Positions 14,501-18,662 of a stretch of DNA of 18,662 nt are shown here, one piece after another. The stretch is from Chloroflexota bacterium. GTDB taxonomy: Bacteria > Chloroflexota > Dehalococcoidia > DSTF01 > JACRBR01. Both the position numbers and the translations under genes were made by a program. Positions within the stretch are counted from its first letter, which is position 1. Each line of letters starts with the position of its first letter. A model generated the notes under the pieces. It did no database searches. It had not been told where the DNA came from and was given only the letters and a program-made list of their open reading frames with translations. The stretch spans positions 1 to 18,662 of the forward strand of contig JANXYW010000100.1 of assembly GCA_025355835.1 (NCBI GenBank). Reading direction: 5' to 3'.

Positions 14501-16373
14501 CATCGCAGGAAATCTGCGCGCCGTCGGCGTCCTCGAAGACAACCTCAACCGGATCAGTCCGTGGCATTCAAACATGCCGTTCCTCGGAGGCATCGTCGCG
14601 ACGGTCGGCGGCTTCAAGGCCGTGATCTTCGGCGATGCGAGCTTCCACAAGCTGGCGTACTCGTACGACTGGTGGGCGCCGAGCCGTGCGCTGACGATCG
14701 TGCCCGGCGAGAAGAACACCGTCACGCCGATCACCGAGTTCCCGTTCTGGACGTTCCTCTTCGCAGATCTGCACGCACACCTCTACGCGATTCCGTTCTC
14801 GATGACCGCCGCGGGCGTTGGATTCGGCGTCGTGACGAACTTCTCGCGCCTCAATCCCATCGGGGCGGCGCGCGAGCATGTGCGCGCAAGAGAGATCAGT
14901 AGTTGGGCGATGGTGTTCGTGCTGGCGCTGATCGTCGGTGCGCTGCGATGGATCAATTCGTGGGACTACCCGCCGTTCCTGCTGTTAAGCGCTGCCGCGC
15001 TGATCATCGGCGAGCGGACGAAGGAGGGGCGATTCACGCTGCGGTCGCTGTTCTGGGGTCTTTTGAAGACGGCTATCGTCTTCGTCCTGTCGTACTTCGT
15101 GCTCTTTTCGAGTATCGCGAAGAATTACAGTCAGTCGTATAACAGCGTCAACCGTGCGGATCAGACCACGGCGCTGCAGGACTATCTGAGCCACTTCGGC
15201 ATCCTCCTGTTCTTGATGACGGGATTCGTGCTCTTCAACCTCAACCGCGCCATCACGCGCACGAACTGGATCCGGACGATCTTTTTCGGCGGCGCACGGC
15301 CCAAGCAGCCGGTGCAGACATTCCCGGTGATGATGGCGCTCGTTCTCGCCGGTGGCACATTGATTTGGGCGGGAACATTCCAGCGTTGGGGCGTCATCGC
15401 ACTGGCGGGCGTGGGCCTCGTCGCCGTGATGTTGTGTGCGGCGCGCGAACTTCGCAGCCCGACCGCCACGGCGCCGGTGATGCTCTTCGTCTACGCGATG
15501 CTTGCTCTCGGTCTGGGCCTGTGCGGCGGCGTCGAGATGTTTACACTCGAGGGCGATGTTGGGCGGATGAACACCGTGTTCAAGTTCTACTTGCATGTCT
15601 GGATGATGTGGGGCGTCGTTGCGTCGTTCGGCATGTGGTATCTGTTCGGCGTCATGCGTCCGCAGGACGCCTTCCTCGCGCGCGCCGGCGCGTTGAACGC
15701 AGCGCTTGTCAAAGCGCCGCGATACGCCTTCGCCGCTGTCGCCGTCTTCTTGTTGGCGCTGGCGCTGCTCTACCCGTACTTCGGCACGCGGGCGCGCATC
15801 CACGATCGATTCAACCCCGCTCAGGGCAGCGGCAACGACGGACTGGCGTTCCTCGACAAGGGTGGACCGTACACCGTCCACTACGACGCGACCGGCGTCG
15901 ACGGCACGCACAACATGGCGGACACGCGCGACGCCGTGAATTGGGTGCGCGAGAACGTGGCTGGTACGCCGACCTTCATGGAAGCGAACGGCCCGTCCTA
16001 TCGCAGCCTTGCCAACCGCTTCGCGATCTACACAGGCAACCCAGCGGTCTCCGGCTGGCAGTTCCACCAGGAGCAGCAGCGCGTCAAGTTCAGCGTGACC
16101 GTCGGCCTGCGCCATCAGGACATCACGCAGTTCTACTCCACCACGGACGTCGCGGTCGCGCGATCGATCCTGCACAAGTACGACGTCGAGTGGGTAATCG
16201 TCGGTGACGAGGAGCAGTTCAACTATCCCGAAGCCGGCATGAAGAAGTTCCAGAACGGCCTCAGCGGTTCGTTGGAGCTGGCGTACAGGAACGACACCAT
16301 GCAGATCTGGCACGTCATCCCCGAGGATCAGCTCGGCGCCACCACGGGCACAACCGCCGCGGCTTCGCAGTAG
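11598..16373 (+). CDS. Giant DUF2298 (Chlor_Arch_YYY) / GT-C glycosyltransferase-like membrane protein
   Basis: This 1,591-residue polytopic membrane protein is built from two glycosyltransferase-C-like modules. In the first, HPDERF at 72-77 lies just after the first membrane helix, where family-39/ArnT enzymes hold catalytic Asp/Glu. Many helices follow, then a soluble segment from ~525 (VWIYQNVPQGAVIGHEHWDD) to ~690. The second is the DUF2298 part: EKPMDFAYLN at ~856-865 and the tyrosine-rich LNYYWYGQ (~887-894), about a dozen helices, then a soluble tail from ~1447 (VNWVRENVAGTPTFMEANG). Proteins of this type are thought to move sugars from lipid carriers on the outer membrane face; the substrate is unknown. 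The ATG at 11598 has only a weak ribosome-binding site. dinB starts 27 bases after the stop. Confidence 0.88.
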   Translation: MSEQTSPLHDPAAVIEAQGQVRPSRSLPRPNLSALTADAGRTLTIAAMISILLIGAFLRLNHVNWDANAHLHPDERFLTQISIDTHGPSSIANYFDTDTSAASPYNIKRADGSKQTTFVYGTLPLFLNKFVAAHLNTMSLGYYSNYDDYDHFNRSGRALSGLFDLGTILLIFLLARQLVNRQVGLLAAFLYALSAFPIQNAHFFVVDPFVTFFVTFTLLFAVKSAQHGRWRDFVLAGFGAGLAAACKITAVSLLPVVVLSVGVFTWKGIHPYLAPLWAGDTPEYAERRDGAALDRSVFKLIVGSLVALLAGFIAFRIAMPYAFNAPSLRDFLSLRGGHVGPFPTIYPDIMNQHWLDDQVSQRKLLSGDGAFPPNVQWIGRSKWIWPAQQMIAWGMGPALGVTAWLGVIFMAIYAFKKRQGVWLVPLAWVLGYFGFMGMQFSLYMRYFLPLYPALTIMAAFLMYQAWRWAGSSDPFAALGRVGERLAIVKPVLPIGVRAGVAVIVVFTAMMGIAFYNIYREPVTRASASVWIYQNVPQGAVIGHEHWDDGVPTGQPGVPAVSYGSVEFKNFEPDTPQHVQELLLDIDQVDYIALSSERLSGTISRVPAQWPIASKYYATLETGELGFDKVAEFTSFPTIFGHEFDDTGAEESYSVYDHPKVVIYKKTDRYSSEMAKKVLHADAFVPGVNSLPGAAGVNGILYRADVLATQKAGGTWSDIFHPGDVFNRFPLIFWLLAMELAAFALVPLAIVGFRGLPDRGFLLTKPLGVLALTYLVYEPASFGAFHFERPVIAGALGLMVAVGIGTAYLWRVDVLAFVRERWRFLLFCEFVFLAAFIFSYWIRLQNPDLYHPFNGGEKPMDFAYLNGVIRTTDLTQGPIDPWNAGGYLNYYWYGQFIAATFAKLTGIVPEVAYNLIVPMFFSMAAAATFSLAYNLAESTRRLMRRRPGRLPIGVRGPIIAGVGAIFLVLIAGNLRAVGVLEDNLNRISPWHSNMPFLGGIVATVGGFKAVIFGDASFHKLAYSYDWWAPSRALTIVPGEKNTVTPITEFPFWTFLFADLHAHLYAIPFSMTAAGVGFGVVTNFSRLNPIGAAREHVRAREISSWAMVFVLALIVGALRWINSWDYPPFLLLSAAALIIGERTKEGRFTLRSLFWGLLKTAIVFVLSYFVLFSSIAKNYSQSYNSVNRADQTTALQDYLSHFGILLFLMTGFVLFNLNRAITRTNWIRTIFFGGARPKQPVQTFPVMMALVLAGGTLIWAGTFQRWGVIALAGVGLVAVMLCAARELRSPTATAPVMLFVYAMLALGLGLCGGVEMFTLEGDVGRMNTVFKFYLHVWMMWGVVASFGMWYLFGVMRPQDAFLARAGALNAALVKAPRYAFAAVAVFLLALALLYPYFGTRARIHDRFNPAQGSGNDGLAFLDKGGPYTVHYDATGVDGTHNMADTRDAVNWVRENVAGTPTFMEANGPSYRSLANRFAIYTGNPAVSGWQFHQEQQRVKFSVTVGLRHQDITQFYSTTDVAVARSILHKYDVEWVIVGDEEQFNYPEAGMKKFQNGLSGSLELAYRNDTMQIWHVIPEDQLGATTGTTAAASQ

Positions 16374-16400
16374 CCAGCGGCTCTCGCATATCCTGCAACG

Positions 16401-17534
16401 GTGAGCCGCACGATCCTCCACGCCGATATGGATGCGTTCTACGCGTCCGTCGAACAGCTCGACAACCCTGCGCTGCGTGGCAAGCCCGTTGTCGTCGGCG
16501 GCTCTGCCGAAGGGCGCGGCGTCGTCGCTGCCGCATCGTACGAAGCGCGGAAGTTCGGCGTGCGCTCGGCGATGCCGATGAGCCGCGCGCTGCGGCAGTG
16601 TCCGGACGCCGTGCGCGTGTCGCCACGCTTCGACCGCTATGGCGAAGTCTCGCGCCAGGTGATGGCGATCTTCCGCGCGCTGACGCCGCTCGTCGAGCCG
16701 CTTTCACTCGACGAGGCGTTCCTGGACGTGACGGGTTGGGTGCGCGACGGCGCTGCGCCCGAACGCATCGCGCGCGAACTGAAGGACGAAGTGAAGTCAA
16801 CGACGGGGTTGACACTTTCCGTCGGCGCCGGCAGCAACAAGAGCATCGCCAAGATCGCCTCCGACCTGCGGAAGCCCGATGGCCTCGTCGTGGTACCGGT
16901 CGGCACCGAAGCCGCGTTTCTGGCACCGATGCCAGTGCGCGCGCTCTGGGGCATCGGGCCCAAGACCGAGGCAGTGCTGGCACGTGCTGGCATCCGCACG
17001 ATCGCCGATCTCGCAAAACGAAGCGAAGCCGATGCACGCCGCCTGCTGGGTTCGAGCGGCGAGTTTCTGCACGCGATGGCGAACGGCATCGACGACCGCG
17101 AAGTGATCATCGAGCACGAGCGCAAGTCCGTCGGCGCCGAGCGCACGTTCGCGCGCGATCTTGCGGACGGGCCGGAACTGCGCCGCGCGCTGGCGGACAT
17201 CGCGACGGAAGTCGCGCGACGGCTCACGAGTTCGAGCGTTCGGGCGCACACGATCTCGATCAAGCTGCGCTACACGAACTTCCACACCATCACGCGCCAA
17301 TCGAGCGTCAAGACCGCGATTGACGACGCCGCCGTGATCGTCGGAGTAGCCACGCATTTGTTCGAAAACGTAGTCGCGCCGGGTGATGAATTTAGGCTGT
17401 TGGGAATTCAGTGCTCGCGGCTGGCAGAGGCCGGCGAGCAGACAGCGCTGTGGGATCAGGGCTCGGATTCCGTCGCCATCGTCGACACCTCGCGCGGCGA
17501 CGATATGGGACCGGGAGATTCGGCGACATGGTGA
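16401..17534 (+). CDS. dinB: DNA polymerase IV (Y-family translesion polymerase)
   Basis: This polymerase copies damaged DNA at low fidelity. The 377-residue protein has the Y-family palm residues D9 and D11 (HADMDAFYASVEQ) and D104/E105 (SLDEAFLDVTG). The steric-gate region is FYASVEQ. SVGAGSNKSIAKIASDLRKPDG follows, and a helix-hairpin-helix thumb is at ALWGIGPKTEAVLARAGIRTIADLA. The little-finger domain ends in RLLGIQCSRLAEAGEQ. QTALW at 347-351 resembles the sliding-clamp-binding QLSLF motif. The start is GTG at 16401 with no ribosome-binding site. A TATCCT six bases upstream could be a -10 box, giving a leaderless transcript, or the gene may be read through from the DUF2298 gene. The stop overlaps the next start. 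No LexA-type box was recognised. Confidence 0.96.
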   Translation: MSRTILHADMDAFYASVEQLDNPALRGKPVVVGGSAEGRGVVAAASYEARKFGVRSAMPMSRALRQCPDAVRVSPRFDRYGEVSRQVMAIFRALTPLVEPLSLDEAFLDVTGWVRDGAAPERIARELKDEVKSTTGLTLSVGAGSNKSIAKIASDLRKPDGLVVVPVGTEAAFLAPMPVRALWGIGPKTEAVLARAGIRTIADLAKRSEADARRLLGSSGEFLHAMANGIDDREVIIEHERKSVGAERTFARDLADGPELRRALADIATEVARRLTSSSVRAHTISIKLRYTNFHTITRQSSVKTAIDDAAVIVGVATHLFENVVAPGDEFRLLGIQCSRLAEAGEQTALWDQGSDSVAIVDTSRGDDMGPGDSATW

Positions 17535-18172
17535 CCTTTAGGCGCGAAGACCGGGAGCGCGTCGCTGCGGGTGAGATCACGGTTACGTTTCGGCTGTGGA
17601 CGACGGCGAAGGTTAAGGCCGGGAAGGCGTATCGCACTGGCATTGGAACGCTGGAGATCGACGACGTGCAGGTCATGCCAGCCGGCATGATTTCGAGTCG
17701 CGACGTTCCGCGTAGCGGCTGCCGCGACATCCGCGCGATATGGGAGCTGGCGGGCGAGCATGCAAACACCATCGTCGGGCCGGACACGGTGCTGCATCGC
17801 GTGCAGTTCCGATTCCTCGGCGATGTAGCGCCGAGTGCCGCGCCGACGGCCAGCCTGGATCTCGACGCGCTCGCGAAGCGACTCACCCGAACCGACGCGC
17901 TGTCGTCGCGAGGGCCGTGGACACTCGATGTCCTTCGGCTGATCGAGAGCGCGCCGCACGTTCCTGCGCGGATCCTCGCGGCGGGGATAGGCTGGGAGAC
18001 GCTGGATTTCAAAGCGCGGGTGCGCCGACTTAAGGCGCTCGGGCTGACGATCAGTCGCGAGATCGGCTATGAGCTTTCAGAGTTGGGACGGCAATACCTG
18101 GCGTCGCTCAACCCGCCGCGGCGATCCGGGTCTGCGCGATCTCCGCGTACTCGGGCACGCTCTCGATCATGA
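17528..18172 (+). CDS. ASCH-domain and winged-helix protein
   Basis: The 214-residue protein has an ASCH (PUA-like) domain at ~1-97, seen in the sequence VTFRREDRERVAAGEITVTFRLW followed by KVKAGKAYRTGIGTLEIDDV and ending VLHRVQFRFLG. ASCH domains are thought to bind RNA or act in nucleic-acid modification. A linker (~98-125) leads to a winged-helix-like C-terminus, with WTLDVLRLIESAPHVPARIL, then FKARVRRLKALGLTISREIGYELSELG at ~161-187. This pattern is typical of 'GYELSxxG' DNA-binding or sensor domains. The ATG at 17528 overlaps the dinB stop by 7 bases, so translation is probably coupled. The last ~20 residues are Arg/Ser-rich and run 65 bp into the convergent methyltransferase gene. Its function is unknown. 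Confidence 0.75.
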   Translation: MVTFRREDRERVAAGEITVTFRLWTTAKVKAGKAYRTGIGTLEIDDVQVMPAGMISSRDVPRSGCRDIRAIWELAGEHANTIVGPDTVLHRVQFRFLGDVAPSAAPTASLDLDALAKRLTRTDALSSRGPWTLDVLRLIESAPHVPARILAAGIGWETLDFKARVRRLKALGLTISREIGYELSELGRQYLASLNPPRRSGSARSPRTRARSRS

Positions 18173-18662
18173 GCCACTCGCGATTGTGCTTCGCCGCGGC
18201 TACGGCCAGCGTGCCGGTGCCGGCGAACGGATCGAGCAGCAGTTCGCCGGGTTGCGACGCGAGCAGCACCGCGCGCTCTAGTAGCGCGAGCGGCTTCTGT
18301 GACGGATGTTTTCCCGCTGCACGTTCCTTCTTCGGTGTGACCGGAAAGTCCCACAGATTGCGCATCTGCTTGCCGCCGTTCATCTCTTTCGCGTCCCAGT
18401 AGTTGAATGTCCAGCCGGTCGCCTTCGCGGGCGTTTCGTTCACGGCCCAGATGATCTGCTCGGTGCTTTCGGTCAGCGTGCGCGCCGTGATGTTCGGCTG
18501 CGCGTTCGGCTTGAACCAAACGACCGAATTGAGGATCCGCCGGTCGAGTACGTGCTGGAGAATATGGCCGAGTTGGTAGATGTTGTGGTACGTGCCGAAG
18601 ACGAGGATGTTGCCGTTGGGTTTGACGACGCGCGCGACCTCCGTGAGCCAGGCGATGTTGAA
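18108..18662 (-). CDS. DNA N6-adenine/N4-cytosine methyltransferase, C-terminal part
   Basis: The reverse frame is open from the window edge to TGA at 18108-18110 (184 residues, N-terminus missing). It carries hallmarks of the N6_N4_Mtase family: an N-terminal piece with WLTEVARVVKPNGNILVFG, then RRILNSVVWFKPNAQPNITA and STEQIIWA. GKHPSQKPLALLERAV (motif X region) and the SAM-binding motif I LLLDPFAGTGTLAVAAAKH lie near the C-terminus, followed by a WLMIESVPEYAEIA strand. The catalytic DPPY/SPPY motif IV should lie just beyond the right edge; this order is that of beta-class enzymes. Whether a restriction enzyme accompanies it cannot be seen. Its 3' end overlaps the convergent ASCH gene by 65 bp. 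Confidence 0.92.
   Translation of the reverse strand, partial: FNIAWLTEVARVVKPNGNILVFGTYHNIYQLGHILQHVLDRRILNSVVWFKPNAQPNITARTLTESTEQIIWAVNETPAKATGWTFNYWDAKEMNGGKQMRNLWDFPVTPKKERAAGKHPSQKPLALLERAVLLASQPGELLLDPFAGTGTLAVAAAKHNREWLMIESVPEYAEIAQTRIAAAG

Noticed and set aside
14985..16421. Long reverse-strand open frame (478 codons) opposite the DUF2298 gene
   Set aside because: Its composition (His/Arg/Glu-rich, no domain pattern) is that of an antisense shadow, and the plus-strand gene has clear membrane helices and family motifs.

Overview
This is a GC-rich bacterial window, most likely from a member of the Chloroflexota. The best pointer is the 1,591-residue membrane protein at 11598-16373. 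It carries the DUF2298 (Chlor_Arch_YYY) signature, a family known mainly from Chloroflexi and archaea, fused to a family-39-type glycosyltransferase-like half. The order trigger factor, clpP, clpX is ordinary for bacteria and says nothing about phylum. The assignment is inferred from protein text only.

Left region (1-3600). A broken 5' end of purC (65-222) is followed by a reverse-strand LacI-family regulator (229-1275). A complete purC, encoding SAICAR synthetase of purine synthesis, follows at 1489-2373. The 179 bp at 44-222 and 1468-1646 are homologous without gaps and about 92% identical. Inside the purC frame the differences are almost all silent third-position changes. The lacI gene is also visibly less GC-rich than purC. 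Together these suggest a recombination or insertion event joining purC sequences from two lineages, with the regulator brought in between. Downstream are a small membrane protein, a GNAT acetyltransferase and, convergently, a second small membrane protein of the same layout.

Protein quality control (3741-7487, reverse strand). The order is promoter, tig (trigger factor), clpP, then a separate clpX with its own sigma-70-like promoter and a hairpin-capable dyad in its leader. A stem-loop terminator follows clpX. The set covers co-translational folding by trigger factor and degradation by ClpXP.

Peptide/solute uptake (7549-11202, reverse strand). A family-5 solute-binding protein with an N-terminal membrane anchor is followed by DppB-like and DppC-like permeases, the latter two translationally coupled. 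No ATPase gene is present in the window.

A 395-bp divergent intergenic region holds opposing extended -10 promoters and a perfect 20-bp palindrome. It leads into the DUF2298 protein, then dinB (DNA polymerase IV), then an ASCH plus winged-helix protein whose start overlaps the dinB stop. Converging on this from the right edge is the C-terminal part of a DNA N6-adenine/N4-cytosine methyltransferase.

I found no rRNA, tRNA, CRISPR array, transposase or integrase. The most unusual items are the mosaic purC/lacI locus, the two matched ACCGnnCGGT palindromes 32 bp apart, the palindrome ahead of the DUF2298 gene, the double-module membrane protein, and the dinB-ASCH/wHTH pair.
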